Source: Acinetobacter sp. Ac_5812 (GTDB lineage: Bacteria > Pseudomonadota > Gammaproteobacteria > Pseudomonadales > Moraxellaceae). Taken from it: a DNA stretch of 64,000 nt. Below the pieces are notes generated by a model. The model did no database searches. It was not told the origin of the DNA and worked only from the letters and a program-made list of their open reading frames with translations. The DNA is taken from NCBI RefSeq assembly GCF_013072695.1, contig NZ_LXUK01000005.1, positions 186,001 to 250,000 on the forward strand, given 5' to 3'. Below are positions 1 through 7,582 of this stretch, in pieces (the stretch's first letter is position 1; every line of letters begins with the position of its first letter). The translations under genes were made by a program, and so were the position numbers.

Positions 1-411
1 TGGTTGAGCCAAAGCAATTGGGGCAGCGCGGTCTAAACGTTTGGCTAGCGTTGCAGATGGTTGTCCTTTCTCCACACCACTACCGAGTACAATAATCGCC
101 CTAACCGCAGGAATGTGCTGAGTTTTGGCATTATTGTCTGATAGATAATCAAAGAAATAGCCTAAGCTCACTAACCAGATCCAGAAACAGAGCCAGCCAA
201 AGCGCCAAATTGAATGCAGGCGGAAATGATAGAAAAAGAAACGTTCAATATGATAGTAGAAATAAGCATAGAGACAGAAAAATAGCCCAAGGAGGAGAGG
301 GAGTACTGTTCCGATGTGAATCTTTTTAAAGGCGATCAGAATTGCGCCATCTAAGAACAGAACTGAACCGATAAGGGCTAAAATAATACGAACCCATGAA
401 CTTATTTGCAT
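1..411 (-). CDS. YdcF/DUF218 family membrane protein, C-terminus cut off by window edge
   Basis: Reading the minus strand from an ATG at 411 gives 137 codons open to the window edge. The N-terminus has two or three hydrophobic segments (starting MQISSWVRIILALIGSVLF), then the start of a DUF218-like domain with IIVLGSGVEKGQPSATLAKR, the usual first strand and loop of YdcF/SanA/ElyC proteins. These are inner-membrane proteins linked to envelope or cell-wall homeostasis; the exact reaction is not settled. The gene is read away from the PepSY reductase gene, with a terminator at 489-520 behind it. The family assignment is fairly sure, the specific role is not. Confidence 0.75.
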   Translation of the reverse strand, partial: MQISSWVRIILALIGSVLFLDGAILIAFKKIHIGTVLPLLLGLFFCLYAYFYYHIERFFFYHFRLHSIWRFGWLCFWIWLVSLGYFFDYLSDNNAKTQHIPAVRAIIVLGSGVEKGQPSATLAKRLDRAAPIALAQP

Positions 412-488
412 AATCTTAATTGTGTCGATTTGAACCGTGCTAAGTGTATGCAAAATTCAGAGAAAGGCAAATCCTCTTAATGTCTTAT

Positions 489-520
489 AAAAAAACGAGT
501 GGTTGGCACTCGTTTTTTAT
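489..520 (-). terminator. Rho-independent terminator of the PepSY reductase gene
   Basis: AAAAACGAGTG and CACTCGTTTTT form a stem around a short TTGG-type loop, with A and T tracts on both sides. It lies just past the stop codon at 530 of the minus-strand reductase gene and could work in both directions. Confidence 0.75.
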
Positions 521-529
521 AGAAAAGAA

Positions 530-3067
530 TTAATAAACGTCTCGGCGATAACGACCAGCTTGTCTTAACTCATCCAGTTTTTCTTCGCTGAGAATATCTG
601 TCAAAGCTTGATCAACACCTGAGGCCATGCCTTCGATACTACCACAGACATAAATCACAGCCCCTTGCTCAATCCACTTGATCAGTTCATCAGCATTGTT
701 GCGTAATATATCCTGAACGTAGATACGCTGTTGTTGATCGCGAGAAAAAGCCAAATCCAGACGTTGTAGTGTCCCCATGTTTAACCAAGCTTGAATGGTT
801 TCTTGGTAGAAGAAATCATGTTCGCGTTGGCGCTCACCAAAGATCAGCCAGTTTGCCGTGTAATTTTGTCGATTACGCTGTTGTAACAGGCTCATCAAAC
901 CAGCAATACCTGTACCATTACCAATACAGATAATCGGGCGGTTATCGTCAATTAAATGAAAGGATTCATTGGTCCGAATACGTAAAGCAACCGTTTGCTT
1001 AAGCTCTGCAAATTCGGTTAACCAACCAGAACCAAGGCCGAGTTGATCATTTTCATCGCGTTTTTGACGAACAACCAGACGCAGTATTTGTTGCGATGGA
1101 ATACTGGCAATCGAATATTCACGCGTAGGTAAAGTCGGCAACTGTTCCAGTAAATCTTCAAGCGAACTGAAAGGCTTGATTTCAACCCGCAAATTTTTAT
1201 CCCAAAGTGCTTGTTCAATATTTTGGTTCAATGATTTAACGATACTGTGGGCTGGGGTTTGGTACTTGATCAAGAAGTTTTGAATTTCAGCAAGGCTATT
1301 GGCTGGTTGAATCTCAGCAATATCGCCTGCATGCCATGTCATATCAGAAGCCGAACGCAGTTCGATATTGTAGGCTGCTTGCCCGAGGCTGTCTGGATTG
1401 AGCAGGGAGCGTTCGCTTAAGGTCCATTGATCAAATACTTTCTCAATATTCATTGCATGTAGCTCATGCTGGGTTACCACAGACAAGCCCTGATTCCAAC
1501 GCTGAATATCGTTGGCATTGGCATTATCCACTTCGATCAAATCGAACAATGGTTGTGCTTTGCATTGTTTTAACCATGCATCGACTGCATAGCCGAAGCT
1601 GCAATAACTATCAGAGTATTCTTTTGAACCCAGCGCGAGTACAGCATATTGCATTTGGCTAAGATCAAGCTTTTGTTGCATCAGTTTCTTGCTAAAACTT
1701 GCGGCCAGATCAGGTGCCTCACCTGTGCCATAGGTACTGATCACAAATAAAACCTGTACTGCTTGTTGCAGGTCTTGCTCAGTCAATTGCTGGATCGGTT
1801 TAACCATCGTTGGTTGTTGCGCTTCCTGCAAGCTGGTCGCAGTACGCCATGCCAGTTGTTCAGCTACACCAGTTTGCGTCGCATAAGTGATTAGCCAAGG
1901 CTTGGCATTTGGATCAATTTGTTGTGCACTAAGAGACTGACGTGCAGCTAGGGTCAGCTTTTTCTGTTTGCGACGTTTTAGATACAACATCCAACCAGTC
2001 ACGAAGAATAAAGGCATGGCCAGTGAAGCCAGCATGGCAATAAATTGATAGGTCGAACCAAAAAAGCTGCCGCGATGCACAGGCAACATGCTGCTCATGA
2101 TTTTTTCGTTGAGCTGCTTGTCTTCATACAATTCAAATTTTTCGAATTTATTGTCTTGATAATTATAGACTGCTTGGTTACGCGCACGTTCATGTTGAGG
2201 AATGGCATCGACAAACGAGAGTTCAACTTTTGCATCCGCATTTTTTGGAATATTCAGGGTTAAGCTTGAGTATTCACGGCCAATCTGCGCATTTACCCCA
2301 GTCCATGTCTGCGTCAGGATGCTGTTAAGTTGTGCTTTTTCCAGCTCAGGCTGTTTATTTTTGCCACGTTCATTGTTTTGTTGATTACGTTGTGGTTGTT
2401 CAACACCCATGACTTTGAACATACCTGCACGCCACCAGTCATAAGACCAATATAAGCCGGTGCATGCAAACAATAGATAGAACACCACCACCCAGGTTCC
2501 AACCACTGCATGTAGATCCCAAATAAAATTACGACCTTTCAGTTTTGGCTTAATAAATAACCATTGTTTGATGCTATGTTTCTTTGGAAAGCGCAGATAG
2601 ATGCCACTCAATACAAAGAAAATCAACATCAGCGTAGATGCCCCAGTAATCTGTGCCCCAAATTCTCCCGCGGTTAAATTACGGTGCAACCGCTGAATAA
2701 ATTGCAGCGTGTCACGACCTTTAATATCAGGTAGGACCTCAGCGGTATAAGGATTCACCATCATATTATAGCCACGACGTGCACCTTCTTTTTTGATATT
2801 GACGGTCGAAGATGCAGTTGGGTCAGAAGCAATGGTAATGCTGTTAATTTCAATCTCGGGTTGCTGCTGATTGAAATGTTGATACAGCTGAGCAGGCGTG
2901 AGTTTTGGGGTTTGAGCAACCTCAACAACATAGCTGTCTTGGTTGATCCATTTTAGAATCTGTGGTTCGTATGAGTAGATTGCACCTGTTACCCCCATCA
3001 AAGAGAGAATAAGCCCCGCGGTAATCCCTAAAAACCAATGAATTTGGAAGAATGCTTTTTTAAACAT
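530..3067 (-). CDS. PepSY-TM / flavodoxin / FAD-NADPH reductase fusion (ferric-reductase-like, sulfite reductase alpha-type)
   Basis: This 845-residue protein probably carries electrons from NADPH through FAD and FMN to an acceptor at the inner membrane, most likely ferric siderophore or ferric iron. Residues 1-375 are a PepSY_TM module with four membrane helices (about 10-32, 145-165, 185-208, 350-370). Residues about 393-530 are a flavodoxin domain (ITYATQTG phosphate loop). Then comes a ferredoxin-reductase-like half with REYS for FAD, GNGTGIAGL for the nucleotide, and the C-terminal YVCGS strand. ATG at 3067 is preferred to a TTG six bases upstream; neither has a strong ribosome site. A Fur-like site lies about 90 bp upstream, which fits iron control. 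Substrate is inferred from the family, not seen. Confidence 0.85.
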   Translation of the reverse strand: MFKKAFFQIHWFLGITAGLILSLMGVTGAIYSYEPQILKWINQDSYVVEVAQTPKLTPAQLYQHFNQQQPEIEINSITIASDPTASSTVNIKKEGARRGYNMMVNPYTAEVLPDIKGRDTLQFIQRLHRNLTAGEFGAQITGASTLMLIFFVLSGIYLRFPKKHSIKQWLFIKPKLKGRNFIWDLHAVVGTWVVVFYLLFACTGLYWSYDWWRAGMFKVMGVEQPQRNQQNNERGKNKQPELEKAQLNSILTQTWTGVNAQIGREYSSLTLNIPKNADAKVELSFVDAIPQHERARNQAVYNYQDNKFEKFELYEDKQLNEKIMSSMLPVHRGSFFGSTYQFIAMLASLAMPLFFVTGWMLYLKRRKQKKLTLAARQSLSAQQIDPNAKPWLITYATQTGVAEQLAWRTATSLQEAQQPTMVKPIQQLTEQDLQQAVQVLFVISTYGTGEAPDLAASFSKKLMQQKLDLSQMQYAVLALGSKEYSDSYCSFGYAVDAWLKQCKAQPLFDLIEVDNANANDIQRWNQGLSVVTQHELHAMNIEKVFDQWTLSERSLLNPDSLGQAAYNIELRSASDMTWHAGDIAEIQPANSLAEIQNFLIKYQTPAHSIVKSLNQNIEQALWDKNLRVEIKPFSSLEDLLEQLPTLPTREYSIASIPSQQILRLVVRQKRDENDQLGLGSGWLTEFAELKQTVALRIRTNESFHLIDDNRPIICIGNGTGIAGLMSLLQQRNRQNYTANWLIFGERQREHDFFYQETIQAWLNMGTLQRLDLAFSRDQQQRIYVQDILRNNADELIKWIEQGAVIYVCGSIEGMASGVDQALTDILSEEKLDELRQAGRYRRDVY

Positions 3068-3153
3068 GGTCAAAAAATGGAAAGATAATGAAGTTCATGT
3101 AAGAAATTATAACCTAAGAATAAGTACATAATATGGATTTTGTAGGTAATGTT

Positions 3154-3172
3154 GATTTTGATTCTCATTTCT
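3154..3172 (-). promoter_or_regulatory. Candidate Fur box upstream of the PepSY reductase
   Basis: Read on the minus strand, AGAAATGAGAATCAAAATC matches 13 of 19 positions of the classical Fur consensus GATAATGATAATCATTATC, including an unbroken AATCA core. It is about 90 bp before the reductase ATG. AT-rich DNA gives chance matches, so binding is only suggested. Confidence 0.45.
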
Positions 3173-3286
3173 TTCAGTGCAATCTGAATTTTCTTTAAAG
3201 CTGTAGAGGTTTACTTAATTTTACCAATAAAACGGACTGGTCTGTATACAGGTGGCTTTTATTGTTTATAATTTAGTTAAATTAAA

Positions 3287-3305
3287 AATAATGATAAGGA
3301 TATCT
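3287..3305 (+). promoter_or_regulatory. Weak Fur-like site overlapping the PAAR gene ribosome site
   Basis: AATAATGATAAGGATATCT matches 12 of 19 Fur-consensus positions, with the left half ATAATGATAA nearly perfect and the right half poor. It overlaps the AAGGA ribosome site and ends three bases before the PAAR start codon. It may be fortuitous. Confidence 0.25.
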
Positions 3306-3307
3306 AT

Positions 3308-3841
3308 ATGGCTCTAGCTATAATTGTGCAAGGTTGCAAGACAGATCATGGTGGTGTGGTTATACAAGGACACTCAAGTATTTCAATTAATGGTATCGGC
3401 ATGGCGGGCAAGGGCTATATGGTCGCTTGCCCTAAATGTAAAGGTGTGTTCCCAATTTCTGAAGGCGCAGAAAATTTTATCCTACCTGATGGTAATCCTG
3501 TCGCTTTGGCTACGATGAAAACGGCATGTGGTGCAACCCTCCTTCCAAGTTCATTTTTGGTGGTTGTTGACCCAAGCTCACCCTTTGGTTCTCAACTGAC
3601 GGGGAACCCTAATGATGAAGGTGAAGATACCGTACCACCACCTGAAGATCATACAGGGCGGTTTCAATTGGTTGATCAAAATACAGGACAACCAATTACG
3701 AATCGTCGTGTAAGAGTCACTTTAGCTGATGGTACCAGTACGATGTATACAAGTGATGATCAAGGCTTTACTGATTGGATTTATACGCCTTCTGAGCAAG
3801 AAATTCATCTCAATTTAGTGGATGAATTGGACAATGGCTGA
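3308..3841 (+). CDS. PAAR-domain protein, type VI secretion spike tip / cargo adaptor
   Basis: The 177-residue protein begins with a PAAR domain (about 1-95) carrying the typical start with HGGVVIQGH, a GYMVACPKCKG stretch and TACGATLLPS. PAAR proteins sharpen the VgrG spike of the type VI secretion system and carry toxins on it. An acidic, proline-rich linker (about 98-113) leads into a small beta extension (about 115-177, FQLVDQNTGQPITNRRVRV) of the type often found on spike and cargo proteins. Start ATG has AAGGA ten bases upstream. The last 20 bases overlap the nuclease gene, so the two are probably translated together. No vgrG, hcp or structural type VI genes are in the window, so this is an orphan cargo island. 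Confidence 0.85.
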   Translation: MALAIIVQGCKTDHGGVVIQGHSSISINGIGMAGKGYMVACPKCKGVFPISEGAENFILPDGNPVALATMKTACGATLLPSSFLVVVDPSSPFGSQLTGNPNDEGEDTVPPPEDHTGRFQLVDQNTGQPITNRRVRVTLADGTSTMYTSDDQGFTDWIYTPSEQEIHLNLVDELDNG

Positions 3842-4562
3842 ACAAGGAAAACCTCTTGGAACATTAAAAACGGCACCTGCTCAACTTCAAACAATTAAAG
3901 TTGTTGCTATTGGAAATGATCAACTGGACCCACAAGACAAAGAAGTGATCTGTAAGGCAATTTGCTATTGTGATGCCAGACCCAATAAAGGTAAGGCAGG
4001 GCATAATCAGTACCAATCATGTGTATCTGAGCGTTTAAAGGAACTAGATCGCTTCTTGGGGCATCATAGCCCTTATAAGCCCGAAGTAAACTATGACATG
4101 CATAAAAATCCTCCTGAACCCATCATGGACAAAGGAATTTTAACTAAGGCTCATGACTATCTTCCAGGATGGATTAAAAAATACTGGGAAAAGGACAAAG
4201 GCTATCCTTATGAGGCTGGCGAAGGTATGATTCGACGTCCTGATGTTATCATTGTCAAAGACCCGACCAAACCGCCCACACAAGACAATATTAAACAGGT
4301 GGTTGAAGTTAAATTTGGCAATGATGTATTTACTGAAAGGCAAAAAAAAGATTATGCAAGAATTGCAGGTGGTGAAAGTAAAGTAAAACAACTAGATGCA
4401 AATGAATGTGATTGCGGCAATCAAAAAGATGGCAATGCAACAGAAGTATCGACCGCAGCAGCTTGGGCTGCTGCAATAGCAGGAACACTTTTATTTTTTA
4501 TTTCCAAAGGCAAAACACCTAAACCTCGTTTTCCACTCCCTAAACCCTCTCCAGCTTGGTGA
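3822..4562 (+). CDS. VRR-NUC-type (PD-(D/E)xK) nuclease, probable type VI DNase effector
   Basis: This 246-residue protein is probably the toxin of the cassette. Residues about 130-190 hold a PD-(D/E)xK core of VRR-NUC type: EGMIRRPDVIIV (candidate E134, D141), then VVEVKFGND (E162, K164), then RQKKDYARIAG. The N-terminal half is cysteine-containing (KAICYCDARPNKGK) and may dock to PAAR or VgrG. After the nuclease there is CDCGNQ and one hydrophobic segment (about 211-228), ending in a proline-rich basic tail. VRR-NUC effectors of this kind, such as TseV proteins, are known to cut DNA in rival cells and to be paired with DUF3396 immunity proteins, which matches the neighbours. ATG at 3834 is an alternative start. 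Activity is inferred. Confidence 0.75.
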   Translation: MNWTMAEQGKPLGTLKTAPAQLQTIKVVAIGNDQLDPQDKEVICKAICYCDARPNKGKAGHNQYQSCVSERLKELDRFLGHHSPYKPEVNYDMHKNPPEPIMDKGILTKAHDYLPGWIKKYWEKDKGYPYEAGEGMIRRPDVIIVKDPTKPPTQDNIKQVVEVKFGNDVFTERQKKDYARIAGGESKVKQLDANECDCGNQKDGNATEVSTAAAWAAAIAGTLLFFISKGKTPKPRFPLPKPSPAW

Positions 4563-4575
4563 TTTGGACAAAGTT

Positions 4576-5676
4576 ATGCATTTTAAAAATCAAGAAGACT
4601 ATAAAGTTTGGGCTGACCAACAGGAAAAAGGCGCAATTGGTGGAGGTATTTTCACTCCTCAAGGACCTGAAGATTATGTTGGGGCCATTCCTGCCATTCG
4701 TGCTGTGCTTTATTTTAAAGAAGGCTATAGCGATGAAATGCGTGAAGCCATAGTGCAATGCTTTGATGATTATCAAAAAATTGCTAAAAGTCATTTAGCA
4801 TGGTTATGGCAAGATGAACCACCCAAAGGTGAAAAAGCAACTTCAGCCTATAAAGATACAAAACCATTAACAGATATTTTGAAATCCTACAGCCAAATGA
4901 AAGCATTTAATTTGCTATATACCAGTGGCAAAGAAAAATTTGCTACAGGCGCTTGGGAATTTAATGTTGGAGGGGGTAGCAAGTGGCAATCAGAAATGGA
5001 AATTTATCAAAGTAATTTAACATTTTCCATGCCAGTCGAATGGGTTGAAGAGAATACAAAATTATTTATTGAGTTATTTATTAACTGCGCGCAACGCTTA
5101 AAAGCCAATCATGGTTATGCTGGCTATGCCTGTATCATCTCTAAGATTAGATCTGAGAAAAATGAACCAACCGAAGCCTACTTGTCTCGTAAACTCTGGG
5201 CAATGAATGTCGGTAGTCCATTCCTAGAATCAGATCATTTATTAAATGGTATAAAAACAGTCAGTTGGCTTACTGCCATTAACCATGAATGGTTTAATAA
5301 AATTCGTGAAGAAAAAGCCCTAAATAGTGAATTACCAATGAGCTGGTTTATTGGGTACGATTATGGGACTGGCATCGTGATTCAAGCAGGCAATCTCCCT
5401 TTAAGTGGTTCTGACGAAGTTGACCCTCTGCCTGCACCTTATGTCTTACTCAATCGTATTCTGAAGCCATTACGAGTCGAAAGGATACAGACGCTGCATA
5501 GAGGTAATTACGATACAGAAGAAATACCTCTGCTTAAAGGTTATCGAGCCGAAGCATGGATGAAACGTTTTGACATTAAAGATGATCAGAAGCTTGAGTA
5601 TTTTGGCAAGCTACAATTTGAGCCAAAGTTAAACTCGAAACATGCATTCTTGGATCGGCGTGTTGATTGGGGGTAG
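4576..5676 (+). CDS. DUF3396-type type VI immunity protein, copy 1
   Basis: The 366-residue soluble protein lies 13 bp after the nuclease gene and resembles the DUF3396 / type VI immunity family (recognisable stretches LTFSMPVEWVEENT, GYAGYACIIS, MSWFIGYDYG). It is expected to bind and block the nuclease in the cytoplasm; it has no signal peptide or membrane helix, which fits a DNase target in the cytoplasm. The ATG at 4576 (MHFKNQEDYKVW) is preferred to an in-frame TTG at 4564 because the second copy aligns from the same residue. It is nearly identical to copy 2 at both ends and divergent in the middle. Family is recalled from motifs, not searched. Confidence 0.75.
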   Translation: MHFKNQEDYKVWADQQEKGAIGGGIFTPQGPEDYVGAIPAIRAVLYFKEGYSDEMREAIVQCFDDYQKIAKSHLAWLWQDEPPKGEKATSAYKDTKPLTDILKSYSQMKAFNLLYTSGKEKFATGAWEFNVGGGSKWQSEMEIYQSNLTFSMPVEWVEENTKLFIELFINCAQRLKANHGYAGYACIISKIRSEKNEPTEAYLSRKLWAMNVGSPFLESDHLLNGIKTVSWLTAINHEWFNKIREEKALNSELPMSWFIGYDYGTGIVIQAGNLPLSGSDEVDPLPAPYVLLNRILKPLRVERIQTLHRGNYDTEEIPLLKGYRAEAWMKRFDIKDDQKLEYFGKLQFEPKLNSKHAFLDRRVDWG

Positions 5677-5680
5677 GTCT

Positions 5681-6784
5681 TTGCATTTTAAAAATCAAGA
5701 AGATTATAAAGTTTGGGCTGACCAACAGGAAAAAGGCGCAATTGGTGGAGGGATTTTCACTCCACAAGGACCTGAAGATTATGTTGGGGCAATCCCTGCC
5801 ATTCGTGCCGTCCTTTATTTTAAAGAAGGCTATAGCGATGAAATGCGTGAAGCCATAGTGCAATGCTTTGATGATTATCAAAAAATTGCTAAAAGTCATT
5901 TAACATGGTTATGGCAAGATGAACCACCCAAAGGCGAAAAAGCAACTTCAGCCTATAAAGATACAAAACCATTAACAGATATTTTGAAATCCTACAGCCA
6001 AATGAAAGCATTTAATTTGCTATATGCCAGCGGAAAGGAGAAATTTGCGACGGGCGCATGGGAGTGTAATATTAGCGGAAAAAGTAAATGGCAAATAGAA
6101 AATGGGACATATCAAAGTACCTTAACTTTTTCGATGCCTGTTGAATGGGTAGAAGAAAACACCAAAGTTTTTATTGAGTTATTTATCAACTGTGCTCGAC
6201 GCTTAAAAGCCAGTCATGGTTATGCGGGCTATGCTTGTATTATTTCTCAAATCCGTGATGACAAGAATGAACCGACAGAAGCCTATTTATCTCGTAAATT
6301 TTGGGCAATGGATATCGGGAATCCATTCCTTGACGCAAGTTATTTGCTTAATGGCATAAAAACAGTCAGTTGGCTCACTGCAATTAACAACGAATGGTTT
6401 AATAAAATTCGTGAACAAGAAGCCCTAAATAGTGAATTACCAATGAGCTGGTTTATTGGGTACGATTATGGGATTGGCATCGTGATTCAAGCAGGCAATC
6501 TCCCTTTAAGCGGTTCTGACGAAGTTGACCCTCTGCCTGCACCTTATGTCTTACTCAATCGTATTCTGAAGCCATTACGAGCCGAAAGGATACAGACGCT
6601 GCATAGAGGCAACTACGATACAGAAGAAATACCTCTGCTTAAAGGTTATCGAGCAGAAGCATGGATGAAACGTTTTGACATTAAAGATGATCAGAAGCTT
6701 GAGTATTTCGGCAAGCTACAATCTGAGCCAAAGCTAAACTTGAAGCATGCATTCTTAGATCGGCGCATAGACTGGAATAGCTAG
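5681..6784 (+). CDS. DUF3396-type type VI immunity protein, copy 2 (tandem duplicate)
   Basis: A tandem duplicate of the preceding gene, 367 residues, starting four bases after its stop. The start aligned with copy 1 is a TTG at 5681 (LHFKNQ, where copy 1 has MHFKNQ), preceded by a purine-rich GGGGGTAGG at a short distance. An ATG at 5642 inside the end of copy 1 is the alternative and would add 13 residues. Over the first ~115 residues the two proteins differ at only about two places. Between about 116 and 255 there are many changes (for example GSPFLESDH against GNPFLDASY). The last 110 are again almost identical. It may neutralise a variant of the toxin carried by relatives. Confidence 0.75.
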   Translation: MHFKNQEDYKVWADQQEKGAIGGGIFTPQGPEDYVGAIPAIRAVLYFKEGYSDEMREAIVQCFDDYQKIAKSHLTWLWQDEPPKGEKATSAYKDTKPLTDILKSYSQMKAFNLLYASGKEKFATGAWECNISGKSKWQIENGTYQSTLTFSMPVEWVEENTKVFIELFINCARRLKASHGYAGYACIISQIRDDKNEPTEAYLSRKFWAMDIGNPFLDASYLLNGIKTVSWLTAINNEWFNKIREQEALNSELPMSWFIGYDYGIGIVIQAGNLPLSGSDEVDPLPAPYVLLNRILKPLRAERIQTLHRGNYDTEEIPLLKGYRAEAWMKRFDIKDDQKLEYFGKLQSEPKLNLKHAFLDRRIDWNS

Positions 6785-6787
6785 CCG

Positions 6788-6808
6788 ATGCATTTTAAAA
6801 ATAAATAA
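6788..6808 (+). pseudogene. Relic of a third immunity copy (first five codons)
   Basis: Four bases after the stop of copy 2 the sequence ATGCATTTTAAAAAT recurs, identical to the first 15 bases of copy 1. After one more codon it runs into TAA at 6806. This is the expected junction left when a further tandem copy was lost, or the landing point where copies are gained. Confidence 0.6.
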
Positions 6809-6849
6809 AATAAAGACCTTATCCTTAAATTTTTCTTTTATGCATCCAG

Positions 6850-6880
6850 TAAAAAACCTCCCATCAAGGGAGGTTTTTGA
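6850..6880. terminator. Bidirectional terminator between immunity copy 2 and the YcxB-like gene
   Basis: AAAAAACCTCCC and GGGAGGTTTTT flank a five-base ATCAA loop. Both genes point towards it, so it can serve both strands. Confidence 0.85.
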
Positions 6881-6895
6881 ATCAATCTTTAATGT

Positions 6896-7477
6896 TTAGA
6901 TTGATTTGGCTGCGCCAACTGTTTCATTCAAATGTCTACGTATGGTATTGAACGAGAAATTCTTTGAGTCCATACGTTTTGGCAAAATATAGGCACCTTG
7001 TTGTTCTTCACCTTTTGCTTTTACTTTGAAGTTCACCAAAATAAAGTCAGGTGAACTATACCATTCGTAAATGTCTTTCCAGCCAATGGTTGCAGTACCT
7101 TCTTGTAGGCCCATTTTTTGGCGCATCACGATACCGTGAGGTTGTACACCTAAACGTAGACCTTTAATTTCCTGTACAGGGAATTCAGTCATCTTGCGTT
7201 TAACGTACCATTCTAGACCAAAACGTTTGATCAAATAGAACAGCACCACACTCACAATCACCACCCAACAAATCACGGTTGAGTAGGTTGAATAATATTT
7301 AATAAGTCCTGCAGCAACCAATGAAAGCACAACCAGTGCAATCATAATCATCCATGCTTTGCGGCTGAATTTGTTGGTACTACGCCAAATCATCAGTTGA
7401 GCTTGACGTTGTTCAGCTTCAGAAACTTCGTAAGGAACAGGTTGTAGCGTATAAGCGTATAGCGTTTTGGCGGTCAT
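6896..7477 (-). CDS. YcxB-like membrane protein
   Basis: The 193-residue protein has two adjacent membrane helices (about 43-62 and 66-86) followed by a soluble C-terminal domain, the plan of YcxB-like proteins. The C-terminal part (GLRLGVQPHGIVMRQKMG, then IGWKDIYEWYSSPDFILV) looks like the strand-rich YcxB domain, in which a helix-linked sheet sits on the cytoplasmic side. No catalytic residues are apparent and the function of the family is unknown. It follows YccS on the same strand after a gap of about 105 bp, so the two could be cotranscribed, though nothing in the sequence proves a functional tie. Confidence 0.65.
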   Translation of the reverse strand: MTAKTLYAYTLQPVPYEVSEAEQRQAQLMIWRSTNKFSRKAWMIMIALVVLSLVAAGLIKYYSTYSTVICWVVIVSVVLFYLIKRFGLEWYVKRKMTEFPVQEIKGLRLGVQPHGIVMRQKMGLQEGTATIGWKDIYEWYSSPDFILVNFKVKAKGEEQQGAYILPKRMDSKNFSFNTIRRHLNETVGAAKSI

Positions 7478-7582
7478 AGTATAAAAAATGAGTATATAAC
7501 TGGGTTTAGTTTAACATCTATTGGCATGCAAAGATATTATGCCAATGGCGAACATCGGTGGCGATTGCATTCACAACAGCCT

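Larger units (their letters stand above)
4576..6784 (+). repeat. Tandem direct duplication of the immunity gene (unit about 1.1 kb)
   Basis: Two direct copies (4576-5670 and 5681-6778) share near-identical flanks and a divergent centre. A third fragment of 15 identical bases follows at 6788. The layout points to unequal crossing-over or repeated gain of immunity units. Confidence 0.85.

Noticed and set aside
4540..4794. Minus-strand frame, repeated at 5576-5899
   Set aside because: It is the antisense of the immunity duplicates and recurs only because those genes are duplicated; no ribosome site or own signal.
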